Translations under genes and position numbers: made by a program
DNA from: Lysobacterales bacterium CG02_land_8_20_14_3_00_62_12
Lineage (GTDB): Bacteria > Pseudomonadota > Gammaproteobacteria > Xanthomonadales > Ahniellaceae
Assembly: GCA_002785585.1 (NCBI GenBank)
Contig: PEUI01000037.1
Span: 1-10,649 of the forward strand
Direction: 5' to 3'
DNA: 10,649 nucleotides
Shown here: one piece after another, positions 1-7,444 of the stretch
How the letters are laid out: each line of letters begins with the position of its first letter
Position numbering within the stretch: position 1 is the stretch's first letter
Notes under the pieces: model-generated
What the model saw: only the letters and a program-made list of their open reading frames with translations
Told to the model about the DNA's origin: nothing
Databases searched by the model: none

Positions 1-31
1 CCGGATTGCGCTGCGCTTCATCCGGGCTACG
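1..31. repeat. REP-like inverted repeat at the window edge
   Basis: Bases 1-6 (CCGGAT) pair with 20-25 (ATCCGG), and the loop holds a smaller GCGC...GCGC palindrome. The segment continues into GGCTACG. I recall near-identical units (CGTAGCCCGGATGAAGCGCA on the other strand) as abundant dispersed extragenic repeats in gammaproteobacteria. It lies 23 bases past the DUF1501 stop codon, where it could fold in the 3' end of that transcript. The element may be cut by the window edge. Confidence 0.6.
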
Positions 32-53
32 TTCTGTCTTCTGTCCTCTGAAC

Positions 54-1478
54 TTAAGCGCCGAGGAAATCCAAATGGTGGTGATTGATGCCACCGAAGC
101 GTGAGACATTTGGGAAGATCAGATCGCGATCGGTGTCGGCCAGGCCATACCAGCGCGCCAGTGTCCAGGCATATTGATCGGCTGAAGTGGTGGGAATGAT
201 CTGGCCGTAGTTCGCGTTATCCGGATTGTTGCTGGCGGCCAGACTGGGGAAATTACCGTAATAGCGTCCGCCTTGAACGGCGCCGCCGACGACCAGATGA
301 TGCCCGCCCCAGCCGTGGTCGGTGCCGTCGCCATTGTTGGTCAGCGTGCGGCCGAATTCCGATGCGGTAAACGCGGTCACACTGTCGGCCAGACTCAAGT
401 CAGTCATTGCCTGATAGAACGCGGTCAAGCCCTTGGAAACGGAAGCGAACAGCGGCGCTTGATCCTGCAATTGGGTGTCGTGATTATCGAAGCCACCGAT
501 ACCGACAAAGAAAATCTGCCGGGTCATGCTGAGCTCGGTGCGGCGATTGATCAGCCGCGCGACCATGCGCAACTGCTGGCCCAAATAATCGCCACCATTG
601 GCGTCGGCGTAAGCGAAGCGGGCTTCCATCGGTGCATTCGGTGGTAGTTGCAAAGCCGCATCGACTTGCTCGAAATTGCCGACGGTGCGCTTGAATTGCG
701 CCGCGTAAGCGCGCTCCAGCGGATGCGAAAGCGGGCCATTCATCAGTGCGTTGAGCACCGCGCGGCGTTGCTGGTGTTCGGTCCAGCCGGGAATATCCTG
801 GACGATATCGATGTTCTCGACGCCGTTCGGACTGACGAAGTAAGGAATAACGGTTTCCCCGGCTTCGAAAACGTTTTCACCATCGAGCGAAATGTTCATC
901 GACAAATTGGGATTTTGCCCAATCGCCGTAGTGAGATCGGCGAGGCGCCCGCCCCAACCGGTGCGGCCGCTGGCATCGGCGCTCGGGGTCTGCCAGAACA
1001 GTTGTTGATCCGAATGTGAAAACAGCTGCGCCGGCGTCGGCACACTGCTGTTCTGATACTGCGCCTGGTTGATCGGGTACAACAGTGGTCCGACATTGGC
1101 GGTGATGGCGACCGGGCTGGTGGGCTGATTGAACAGCGCCGCCAACTCCGGCATCGAGGGATGCAGGCCATACAAGGCACCATCGAAGGCGGCATTTTGC
1201 GCCGTTAACGTCAGCAAGCTGTTTTGCGGTAGGGCGATGGCAGCGCGCGTCGCGTTGTAGATGTTGTAGTGCGGCGTATCGCGCGGTACCACCATGTTGA
1301 AGCTGTCGTTGCCGCCGTAGAGAAACACGCAGACCAGCGCCCGGTAGCTGCCGGCACCGCCCAGAATGATTTGGGGAGTGGCCGCGTGGGCGAGGTTGAG
1401 CTTGGTGGCGATGCTGGTGAAGGCGGCGCTGCTGACGGCGGCGCACAGGGATCGACGGACAAAATCGCGGCGTTTCAT
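54..1478 (-). CDS. DUF1501 family protein, Tat-exported
   Basis: This 474-residue protein of the DUF1501 family belongs, by fold, to the alkaline phosphatase/sulfatase-like group; its substrate is unknown. The N-terminus (MKRRDFVRRSL, then a hydrophobic stretch ending AHA at about residue 32) is a twin-arginine signal, so the protein is exported folded. Family landmarks are FLYGGNDSFNM (52-62), GGFDNHDTQ in the C-terminal half, SEFGRT (373-378) and HGWGGHH (388-394), whose Asp and His residues suggest metal binding. I chose the ATG at 1478: a GTGAG ribosome site sits 6 bases upstream and the twin arginines fall at residues 3-4. The in-frame TTG at 1496 would overlap the upstream gene and push the signal inward. 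The gene starts 7 bases after the DUF1800 stop, so the two are surely cotranscribed. Family assignment is secure; biochemical role is not known. Confidence 0.92.
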   Translation of the reverse strand: MKRRDFVRRSLCAAVSSAAFTSIATKLNLAHAATPQIILGGAGSYRALVCVFLYGGNDSFNMVVPRDTPHYNIYNATRAAIALPQNSLLTLTAQNAAFDGALYGLHPSMPELAALFNQPTSPVAITANVGPLLYPINQAQYQNSSVPTPAQLFSHSDQQLFWQTPSADASGRTGWGGRLADLTTAIGQNPNLSMNISLDGENVFEAGETVIPYFVSPNGVENIDIVQDIPGWTEHQQRRAVLNALMNGPLSHPLERAYAAQFKRTVGNFEQVDAALQLPPNAPMEARFAYADANGGDYLGQQLRMVARLINRRTELSMTRQIFFVGIGGFDNHDTQLQDQAPLFASVSKGLTAFYQAMTDLSLADSVTAFTASEFGRTLTNNGDGTDHGWGGHHLVVGGAVQGGRYYGNFPSLAASNNPDNANYGQIIPTTSADQYAWTLARWYGLADTDRDLIFPNVSRFGGINHHHLDFLGA

Positions 1479-1485
1479 GGGGCGC

Positions 1486-3237
1486 TCACTTTTCAATCGA
1501 GAATTCGGGAGAGGTCAGGATCAGGCTCAACGCATCGGTGCTGCGGCGATAGCCGTTGTCATCCGCCAGCGGAACCTGACTCAGATGATTCTTCAGCGTG
1601 GTCCGCATGAATGGGCTCATCGTGCCGCCCATCAACAGCACGTCGAGATGCTCAAGCAAGGCTTCGACGTTGGCCGACAGCGCCTTTTCGCGTTCGATAT
1701 TGATCCGCGAGTCGTTGGGGTCCAATGATGGATTGCCGCTGAACCACCAGGTCGCGGTGGTCGTCAGAAAATTGGTGAAGCGGGTGACAAAAGTATCGGT
1801 CTCGATCTGGAACTCCGGCGAGAACAAACCGGCTTGGGCGACATCGGCGCCGGGCGCGGCATAGTCCGGCAGAAAGAAGTTGAACACGGTGGCCGAGTGC
1901 AGCGATGCCTGCGGGGTGTAGTAGGGATACCAGACGTACCAATCGTTGAAGCGGTTGTTCGGATTGGTGGCAGCAAAGGCACGCCAGACCTGGGTCCAGC
2001 GCAGCAGCGGTTCGCGCAATTTGCCGGCACTGCTGGCGACGACCGGACGCGCACGGGCTTCACTATCCAGCACGATCGCGCGCACCACCGCACGCAGATC
2101 GCCGCGCACGCCGCTGCCATTGTTGTTGAACACGCTGGCCACGCGCTGCACGTAGGCCGGGCTCGGGTTACTCGACACCAGGCGCTGAATCAGGCGCCTG
2201 CTGACGAACGGCCCGACGTTGGGATGGTTGAAGATATTGTTCAAGGCTGCGGTCAGATCATCGCGCACCGGCTGCACATTGGCCGGATTGGCCGGACGAG
2301 GCGTCGCTGGCAGAATGCCGCCGGGCAGGGCGACACCGCTGTAGTTGAGCAACTGCTTGCTGTCTTCGAAAGCGTGGAATTCGACGTTCGGACTCATCGG
2401 CGAAAACCAGCCGGCGCCGGTCGCCCCGGGACCACAGCCACCCCAGTTGTCGATCGGGCAGTTGAACCAGGTCCAACCGGTGAATACATGGGCAAAACCG
2501 CGGATCGTATCCTGGCTGTAGCTGGCCACCGGCTGTACGCCGACGGTGAGTGGATCACCATCGACCGGCGTGCCATCCAGGTTCAATTGTTCGAGACCGA
2601 CACTGAACAGCTGCATGATCTCGCGGGCGTAGTTTTCGTCTGGGCGTCGATTGCTGGCAAGGTCAGGTTTTTCGTTGCCAAACATCGAGAGGTAGTGGCC
2701 CATTACCGGATCGAGCGTCACCAGTTCCAGCAATTGCCGATAGTTGCCGAAGGCGTTGCTGCCGAGCAGATCGTAATAGTGGGCCAGCGCCAGTGGCTCG
2801 CCACCGACCGCGCCCGACTGGTCGGAAGTGACCAGAATCTCGCTCAGCGCAAACGCTACCCGTTGTCGCAGTTGATCGGGTGCGGTCAGCGCGCGCTGCG
2901 TCCAGGCTTCGTAGCGGATGTTGTGGTAAACGTCCTCGGGGATGGCGGCGATCTGATCCAGATACGGCTGGTGCCCGCTGAAAGGCAATGCCAACTGCTC
3001 GCTCAGCCAGGCGTTGTAGCCAATACGGCGCAAACGCTGGATTTCGGCAAGGGTTGGTCCAAAGGTGGTTTGGGTCAGAAAGCGGGCGGCTTCATAATCG
3101 TTGTACGGGCCTTCCGGGGACTCGTCGAAACTGGCAGTGAACAACAGATCGCCGGCGTTGGCGGTGGCGGCGATCATCGTGGTCAGCACGATGGCGGCCG
3201 TCGTCGACCGGATTTTTTTGACTGTGGTGTGCGACAT
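1486..3237 (-). CDS. DUF1800 family secreted protein
   Basis: This 583-residue DUF1800 protein begins with a Sec-type signal peptide: charged VKKIR, a hydrophobic run, and a likely cut after ANA at residue 28. The mature N-terminus includes the motif YEAARFLTQTTFGPT, then RRPDENYAREIMQLF near 196-210 (the most conserved block), HVFTGWTW, VSRRLIQRLVSSNPSPAYV, KLREPLLRW and VFNFFLPDY (about residues 446-455). All are typical of the family. The function is unknown; the family almost always sits next to DUF1501, as here, which implies they act together in the periplasm or outside the cell. I preferred the ATG at 3237 because GGGGGT lies 8 bases upstream; the in-frame ATG at 3252 has no ribosome site and would add five residues before the signal. 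No clear promoter is visible in the 150 bases upstream. Confidence 0.92.
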   Translation of the reverse strand: MSHTTVKKIRSTTAAIVLTTMIAATANAGDLLFTASFDESPEGPYNDYEAARFLTQTTFGPTLAEIQRLRRIGYNAWLSEQLALPFSGHQPYLDQIAAIPEDVYHNIRYEAWTQRALTAPDQLRQRVAFALSEILVTSDQSGAVGGEPLALAHYYDLLGSNAFGNYRQLLELVTLDPVMGHYLSMFGNEKPDLASNRRPDENYAREIMQLFSVGLEQLNLDGTPVDGDPLTVGVQPVASYSQDTIRGFAHVFTGWTWFNCPIDNWGGCGPGATGAGWFSPMSPNVEFHAFEDSKQLLNYSGVALPGGILPATPRPANPANVQPVRDDLTAALNNIFNHPNVGPFVSRRLIQRLVSSNPSPAYVQRVASVFNNNGSGVRGDLRAVVRAIVLDSEARARPVVASSAGKLREPLLRWTQVWRAFAATNPNNRFNDWYVWYPYYTPQASLHSATVFNFFLPDYAAPGADVAQAGLFSPEFQIETDTFVTRFTNFLTTTATWWFSGNPSLDPNDSRINIEREKALSANVEALLEHLDVLLMGGTMSPFMRTTLKNHLSQVPLADDNGYRRSTDALSLILTSPEFSIEK

Positions 3238-3393
3238 CGCCGATACCCCCATGAGTTTGCGGGGATGCTAGTGCGACGCATTGGCCGAAAACGTGACTGC
3301 CGCCACAAAAGCGGCGAACGCAAAGCGCGCAACGTGCGGATCGCTGCAGCGCAAGTAACCGGGCGAAAACACGCCAGACTTGTGGTCGGGCCT

Positions 3394-3416
3394 GACATGT
3401 TATAAAGTATCACTTG
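3394..3416. promoter_or_regulatory. candidate Zur-type operator upstream of the MerC-like gene
   Basis: The core TGTTATA-A-AGTATCA (3398-3412) resembles the gammaproteobacterial Zur consensus TGTTATA-N-TATAACA. The left half is perfect and the right half matches 4 of 7; with flanks, about 16 of 22 positions agree. It is an AT-rich island in GC-rich DNA and could overlap a -10 region (TATAAA at 3401-3406), with a weak TTGTGG at 3380-3385 as -35. It lies 108 bases before the MerC-like start and 157 bases before the divergent DUF1800 start. The match is by eye to a remembered consensus; the actual regulator is an inference. Confidence 0.4.
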
Positions 3417-3523
3417 CAGTTTGGTCCGACCCGGACAGCGGCGCGGTGACTGCTACCGGCGGCAGGATTGCTGTCGGCCCCGGGTCGGTTTCACAACGTG
3501 CGTCACCAGAGGATAAGCTGTGC

Positions 3524-3985
3524 ATGAAAGTCAACGCCTGCCCGCACCACGCCGACACCCATTCGCACTGGCTACCCAAGCTGGATGCGCTGGGTTCGGC
3601 GGCGGCGTTTATTTGTGCGCTGCACTGCGCGCTGCTGCCTTTGCTGCTGGTGGCGTTGCCGCTGACTGCGGCCGGTCTGCTCGCCGACCATCGCATCGAA
3701 CGTGTCTTCGTGGTTATGGCGATTGGCTTTGGCGCGCTGGTAATCAGTAGTGGACTGTCGTATTCGCAGCGGCGTCTGGTGCCGGGATTGTTCCTGGCCG
3801 GAATCGCCTGCCTGCTGGCCGGCATTTACTTCGAATCAGCGCCGGGCTGGCACGCGCTCAGCATGACCTTGGGCGGTTTCGCGCTCGGTGGCGCGCACGC
3901 TGTCAACCGTTATTCGGTGCGCATCCGCAGCGATGCATTTTCCCTGTGGAAAAGCCTCAAGCCAGCCCCCGGTGCCGCCCGCTAG
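3524..3985 (+). CDS. MerC-type small membrane protein
   Basis: This 153-residue integral membrane protein resembles the MerC domain family, first described as mercuric ion uptake proteins; most chromosomal members have no proven mercury role. Residues 6-15 form a Cys/His cluster (CPHHADTHSH) facing a possible metal, and the first membrane segment carries C31-A-L-H34-C35 followed by Pro39, the family's Cys-His-Cys motif. Four hydrophobic segments are visible, at about 22-52, 60-78, 85-103 and 108-127. The ATG at 3524 has AGAGGA ten bases upstream; the open frame extends to 3380 but that part looks non-coding. No merA, merT or merP lies nearby, so mercury resistance is unlikely. The possible Zur-like site upstream suggests zinc handling instead, which is an inference. 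Confidence 0.8.
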   Translation: MKVNACPHHADTHSHWLPKLDALGSAAAFICALHCALLPLLLVALPLTAAGLLADHRIERVFVVMAIGFGALVISSGLSYSQRRLVPGLFLAGIACLLAGIYFESAPGWHALSMTLGGFALGGAHAVNRYSVRIRSDAFSLWKSLKPAPGAAR

Positions 3986-4047
3986 CAGCCAACGGGATTG
4001 ACCGGAAAACGGCCACAGCGCGGCGAGTGGGGCCATTTGCTGCTAGC
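3981..4047 (+). other. perfect 9-bp inverted repeat spanning the merC-thx spacer
   Basis: GCTAGCAGC at 3981-3989, which contains the stop codon of the MerC-like gene, is exactly mirrored by GCTGCTAGC at 4039-4047. The 49-base interval contains a second imperfect pair around GGCC (4011-4014 and 4031-4034). Together they could fold into an RNA structure just before the bTHX ribosome site. There is no T-run after it, so it is not a standard terminator. Function unknown; it may be chance. Confidence 0.35.
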
Positions 4048-4085
4048 CTTCGCAATCCAGAAACTTGAATCGGAGTAATGCAGAG

Positions 4086-4391
4086 ATGGGCAAGGGTGAT
4101 CGCAAGAGCCGTAAAGGCAAGATTTTTCTCAAGAGCTACGGCAATGTGCGTCCGCATTCGGATAAAGCCAAGGTCGCCGGTCCAGCGACGACCGCCGCCA
4201 GCGCCAAGCCCGCGGTCACCAAGTCGAGCGCCGCCAAGAGCTCGAGCGCCGCCAAACCCGCAGCCGCCAAGCCAGCCGCAGCCAAGCCAGCCGCAGTCAA
4301 GCCAGCCGCAGCCAAGCCAGCCGCAGCCAAGCCAGCCGCAGCCAAGCCTGCTGCTGCCAAGAAGGCGGCACCGGCGAAGAAAAAAGTCTGA
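4086..4391 (+). CDS. 30S ribosomal protein bTHX (Thx) with extended Ala-Lys-Pro tail
   Basis: The first 25 residues (MGKGDRKSRKGKIF, then SYGNVRP) match the bTHX family, a small basic peptide that binds 16S rRNA at the top of the 30S head. Family members are usually about 25-50 residues in my recollection; this one has 101. Residues from about 35 onward are almost entirely Ala, Lys, Pro and Ser, built on AAAKP repeats and ending KKAAPAKKKV, like the tails of histone H1-like bacterial proteins. The ATG at 4086 is chosen because the conserved family sequence starts exactly there; GGAG at 4072-4075 is the likely ribosome site. The gene is 100 bases after the MerC-like gene on the same strand and is followed by a strong terminator. 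The tail may be disordered and bind nucleic acid, which is an inference. Confidence 0.85.
   Translation: MGKGDRKSRKGKIFLKSYGNVRPHSDKAKVAGPATTAASAKPAVTKSSAAKSSSAAKPAAAKPAAAKPAAVKPAAAKPAAAKPAAAKPAAAKKAAPAKKKV
4248..4352 (+). repeat. 15-bp tandem repeat coding for AAAKP
   Basis: Seven consecutive 15-base units (typical unit GCAGCCAAGCCAGCC) encode Ala-Ala-Lys-Pro-Ala. Units 3, 5 and 6 are identical and unit 4 has a single C-to-T change giving Val. The first two and the last copy differ at a few third positions. High identity of the central units points to recent slippage or recombination, so copy number is likely to vary between strains. It lies inside the bTHX gene and stays in frame for any copy number. 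Confidence 0.9.
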
Positions 4392-4414
4392 TCTGAACGC
4401 GTATCGCGTTGAGT

Positions 4415-4439
4415 ACAAAGGCCCCGTCGGGGCCTTTGT
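4415..4439. terminator. intrinsic terminator between bTHX and hutI
   Basis: An 11-bp perfect stem (4415-4425 with 4429-4439) closes a three-base GTC loop; the core is AAAGGCCCC/GGGGCCTTT. It follows the bTHX stop by 23 bases and precedes the end of hutI, which is read from the other strand, by 60 bases. The A/T arms give short U-runs in both directions, so it can serve both convergent genes. Confidence 0.88.
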
Positions 4440-4499
4440 TATATCGGCGCGTTGTATCGGCGAGTCGGCAACCGATTGGCGCGGCGCAAGACCCCGGTG

Positions 4500-5738
4500 T
4501 CAATACCGCTGCTGCCCGCTCGCGAACAAGTGCTGCGGCCCCGGCGCGCCCATCCAGTAGCTGAGTTCGGCCGGGTGGTGCAGGTTCCACACTGCCAGAT
4601 CGGCGTCGTAACCGCGTTCGATGCGCCCTTTGCGTTTGCCCAGCCCCAGTGCCTGTGCGGCGTGACAGGTGACGCCGGCAAAGGCTTCGGCCGGGGTCAG
4701 TCGAAACAGGGTGCAGGCCTGATTCATCGCCAGGCGCAACGAACATAACGGCGAGGTGCCCGGGTTCAGATCGGTTGCCACCGCCATGGCTACACCGTGG
4801 CGCCGCAGCGCGGCAATCGGTGGCAATTGCGATTGGCGCAGACAATAAAACGCACCCGGCAGCAACACCGCGACCGTGCCCGCCGCCGCCATCGCGGCAA
4901 CCCCCGCGGCGTCGGTGTATTCGAGGTGATCGGCCGAGCGCCCGCCAAACTCGGCGACCAGCGCCGCAGCGGCGCCATTTGACAGTTGATCGGCGTGCAA
5001 TTTGACGGCGATGCCGAGCCGCGCGGCCGCCGTGAACCAGCGCCGAGTTTCCTCCACCGTAAAGGCGATGTGTTCGCAGAACGCGTCGACGGCGTCGATC
5101 AGTCCTTCTGCGTGCAAGGTGGGCAGCCAGACATTGATCACCGCATCCAGGTAATCGGCGCGGCGCTCGCGATATTCCGCAGGCAGCGCATGCAGGCCAA
5201 GCAAGGTGGTGCTGACGTGGATGCCAAGCTCCTGACCGATGCCGCGCGCGGCCTGCAACATGCGCCGTTCGCTGTCCAGATCGAGACCGTAGCCGGACTT
5301 GATTTCAATGGTGCTGACGCCGTCGCCGAGCAAGCTGCGAGCGCGCTGTAGTCCGGATTCGGTCAGTGCCGAAACGCTGGCCGCGCGGGTGGCGGTGACG
5401 GTGGCCAGGATGCCGCCGCCAGCGCGGGCGATCTCCGCGTAGCTGGCACCGGACAGGCGCTGCTCGAATTCAGCGGCGCGATCACCGGCAAAAACCAGAT
5501 GGGTATGGCAGTCGATCAAACCCGGTGTGACCAGGCGATGGTCGAGTGCAAGGCGCTTGCCCGCACGCCCGGCGATGGCGCTGGGCAGGGCCTGGCGCGG
5601 ACCGGCGTAGACAATCGACGAACCGGCAATCGCGATCACCGCGTCATCGACGATTTGATAGCCGTGTCCGCTCGGGTCCGGGTTGACCAGTCGACATTCG
5701 GTTAGTAGAAGATCACCGTGATCGGGTGCGGTGGGCAT
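4500..5738 (-). CDS. hutI: imidazolonepropionase
   Basis: HutI hydrolyses 4-imidazolone-5-propanoate to N-formimidoyl-L-glutamate, the third step of cytoplasmic histidine degradation. The 412-residue length is normal for the family, which is an amidohydrolase barrel with one metal. Visible landmarks are TPGLIDCHTHLVFAG with H78 and H80 as metal ligands, GGGI(108-111), EIKSGYG (145-151) for substrate binding, H248 in KLHADQ, SADHLE (268-273) and D323 in ATDLNPG. All expected catalytic and metal residues are present. The ATG at 5738 has AAGGA seven bases upstream. It is transcribed away from hutF, 215 bases off, instead of lying in one operon with it. hutH, hutU, hutG and a hutC regulator are not in the window. 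Confidence 0.96.
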   Translation of the reverse strand: MPTAPDHGDLLLTECRLVNPDPSGHGYQIVDDAVIAIAGSSIVYAGPRQALPSAIAGRAGKRLALDHRLVTPGLIDCHTHLVFAGDRAAEFEQRLSGASYAEIARAGGGILATVTATRAASVSALTESGLQRARSLLGDGVSTIEIKSGYGLDLDSERRMLQAARGIGQELGIHVSTTLLGLHALPAEYRERRADYLDAVINVWLPTLHAEGLIDAVDAFCEHIAFTVEETRRWFTAAARLGIAVKLHADQLSNGAAAALVAEFGGRSADHLEYTDAAGVAAMAAAGTVAVLLPGAFYCLRQSQLPPIAALRRHGVAMAVATDLNPGTSPLCSLRLAMNQACTLFRLTPAEAFAGVTCHAAQALGLGKRKGRIERGYDADLAVWNLHHPAELSYWMGAPGPQHLFASGQQRY

Positions 5739-5789
5739 GGTTAGATCCTTGGGCGCAGGCAGCGGTGGTGGTGACTACAACTTTGGAGT

Positions 5790-5807
5790 GCGGCGGCTTG
5801 CCGCCGC
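5790..5807. repeat. short GC-rich hairpin repeat in the hutI-hutF spacer
   Basis: GCGGCGG (5790-5796) pairs with CCGCCGC (5801-5807) around CTTG. The surrounding CTTTGGAGTGCGGCGGCTTG is a sequence I recall as a recurrent intergenic repeat in several GC-rich bacteria. It lies 52 bases upstream of the hutI start, inside the region where its promoter should be. Confidence 0.5.
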
Positions 5808-5852
5808 TGTTCTTTGCTACCGTGGTAGCGGTGGATGCGCTGTTCACTTTAG

Positions 5853-5916
5853 CGTAGGGTGGGTGCAACCCACCGTTCTGAAATGCCGCACAAAGGTGGG
5901 TTGCACCCACCCTACG
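5853..5916. repeat. 22-bp inverted repeat just upstream of hutF
   Basis: Arms at 5853-5874 and 5895-5916 are perfect reverse complements over 22 bases around a 20-base loop. Each arm begins or ends with CGTAGGGTGGGTGCAACC or its complement, a motif I recall as a widespread dispersed repeat of gammaproteobacteria and others. The element ends 37 bases before the hutF start codon, so any transcript begun upstream would carry a very stable hairpin near the ribosome site. Open frames across it (for example 5731-6246 plus) are repeat-derived and not real genes. Confidence 0.85.
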
Positions 5917-5953
5917 ACCCGCACCGAGTCGCTTATCCGAACAGTATTGCCTT

Positions 5954-7327
5954 ATGACCGAGCCGCGCGTCGCTACCATCAAGCCGGAAAACTACTGGAC
6001 CGCAAACGGCTGGCAGCATTCGCCCTGTTTGCGGATCGATCAGGGCCGATTGTTGCCGCAGTCCCGGCCGGATCCAAACAGCGAAACCCTCAACGGCTAT
6101 GTGCTGCCGGGTCTGTGCAATGCGCATTCGCACGCCTTTCAGCGTGCCATTGCCGGTCGCACCGAACACCGCACGGCGGCACGCGACAGTTTTTGGTCCT
6201 GGCGCGAGACCATGTATCAATTCGCCGGTCGGATCGGGCCCGATGAACTGCGCGCGATTGCCGCCCAACTCTACGTGGAAATGCTGGAGGCCGGTTACAC
6301 CTGGGTCGCCGAGTTCCACTATCTGCATCATCAGCCCGATGGCCAACCGTATGCCGACCCGGCGGCGATGGCGTTGGCGTTGATCGAGGCCGCCGCCGAG
6401 ACCGGCATCGGCATGACCCTGTTGCCAGTGCTCTATCAAACCGGCGGCTTTGACGCCCGGCCCTTGAATGAACGGCAACGCCGATTTTGGTTTTCGGTGG
6501 AGGGCTTGCTCGCGCTGTGTCAGCGCTTGCGTGGTCTGGAATCGGATCGGTTGATCGTCGGCAGTGCCCTGCATTCTTTGCGCGCCGTGGCGCCAGCGGT
6601 CCTGTCCGAGTTTCTGGCGGCCGAGTCGGCGCCGCAACGACCGCTGCATATCCATATTGCCGAGCAGTGCGCCGAAGTCGACGAGTGCCTGGCGCTGCGC
6701 GGCCAGACGCCGGTGGCCTGGCTGCTCGATCATGCCGCCGTCGATCAGCACTGGCATCTGGTTCACGCCACCCATCTGAGTGACGCCGAAGCGCTCGGCA
6801 TTGTGCAAAGCGGGGCCAATGTCGTGCTCTGTCCGACCACCGAAGCCAATCTCGGCGATGGTGTGTTCCCGCTGCAAAAATATCTCGATGCCGGTGGCAG
6901 TTTCGCGATCGGATCGGACAGCCACATCTCGGTTTCCCCGGTCGAAGAACTGCGCTGGCTGGAGTATGGCCAGCGCCTGACCAAGCGGCAGCGCAACGTC
7001 GCCGCCAGCGCCCTGCAACCCAGCGTCGGTACCCGCTTGTTCGATGCGGCCTGGCGTGGCGGCTGGCGGGCGGCCGGCGTGGCGGATGCCGACGACGCCC
7101 CAGGCAGCCAAGCGTTGGCTGCCGACTTGATCGTGCTCGATCACCAGCACCCGCAATTTGCCGCCAGCGATTTGGCGCAGGTGCTCGACACCTGGCTGTT
7201 CGCCGGCAACCAGAACCTGGTGCGGGATGTCATGAGCGGCGGTCGCTGGTGCGTCCGCGAGGGTCGCCACCAACAACGCGACGTGATTGCAGCGCGTTAT
7301 CGCAGGGTCATGCGCGGCCTGCGTTAG
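5954..7327 (+). CDS. hutF: formimidoylglutamate deiminase
   Basis: HutF converts N-formimidoyl-L-glutamate, the product of HutI, to N-formyl-L-glutamate and ammonia. It marks the five-step histidine pathway, in which HutG then releases formate. The protein has 457 residues, normal for this amidohydrolase family. Metal and catalytic motifs are in order: LPGLCNAHSHAFQR with H58 and H60, HIHIAEQ with H232 and H234, HATHL with H271 and H274, and D322 in IGSDSHIS. The DFW-type substrate region includes SFWSWRETMY. The start ATG at 5954 fits family length, but I see no good ribosome site in front of it, and a 22-bp hairpin ends 37 bases upstream. It is divergent from hutI, so the two could share control by one operator, though none is obvious. 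Confidence 0.95.
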   Translation: MTEPRVATIKPENYWTANGWQHSPCLRIDQGRLLPQSRPDPNSETLNGYVLPGLCNAHSHAFQRAIAGRTEHRTAARDSFWSWRETMYQFAGRIGPDELRAIAAQLYVEMLEAGYTWVAEFHYLHHQPDGQPYADPAAMALALIEAAAETGIGMTLLPVLYQTGGFDARPLNERQRRFWFSVEGLLALCQRLRGLESDRLIVGSALHSLRAVAPAVLSEFLAAESAPQRPLHIHIAEQCAEVDECLALRGQTPVAWLLDHAAVDQHWHLVHATHLSDAEALGIVQSGANVVLCPTTEANLGDGVFPLQKYLDAGGSFAIGSDSHISVSPVEELRWLEYGQRLTKRQRNVAASALQPSVGTRLFDAAWRGGWRAAGVADADDAPGSQALAADLIVLDHQHPQFAASDLAQVLDTWLFAGNQNLVRDVMSGGRWCVREGRHQQRDVIAARYRRVMRGLR

Positions 7328-7444
7328 CCGATTTGCGCACGCCCAGTGGTGTCGGGCGGAACCCGCAGCAGCGTGCTTGGAGATAGATGGGGTGCGGGTT
7401 CCGCGTCGTCAGGGTGAATTGCGCCGCGACCCGGCACGATTTAG

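Noticed and set aside
1834..3405. A 523-residue open frame on the plus strand
   Set aside because: It is antisense to the DUF1800 gene; its translation has no recognisable domain and arises from high GC third positions of the real gene.
3524..3985. A mercury resistance operon
   Set aside because: Only the MerC-type membrane protein is present; no merA, merT, merP or merR is nearby.
4248..4352. Short regular repeats that could suggest a CRISPR array
   Set aside because: The units are 15 bases, directly adjacent without spacers, and in frame within a protein gene.
4136..4418. Low-complexity frames antisense to or overlapping bTHX
   Set aside because: They are other-frame readings of the AAAKP repeat; the bTHX frame alone has a recognised head and a matching ribosome site.
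5713..6246. Open frames across the hut spacer on both strands
   Set aside because: Their translations (such as VGWVQPTVL and GGKPPHSK) are readings of dispersed inverted repeats, a frequent source of false small proteins.
5933..7276. A 447-residue open frame on the minus strand
   Set aside because: It is antisense to hutF, which has complete family motifs; the antisense translation is Gln/Arg-rich and shows no domain.
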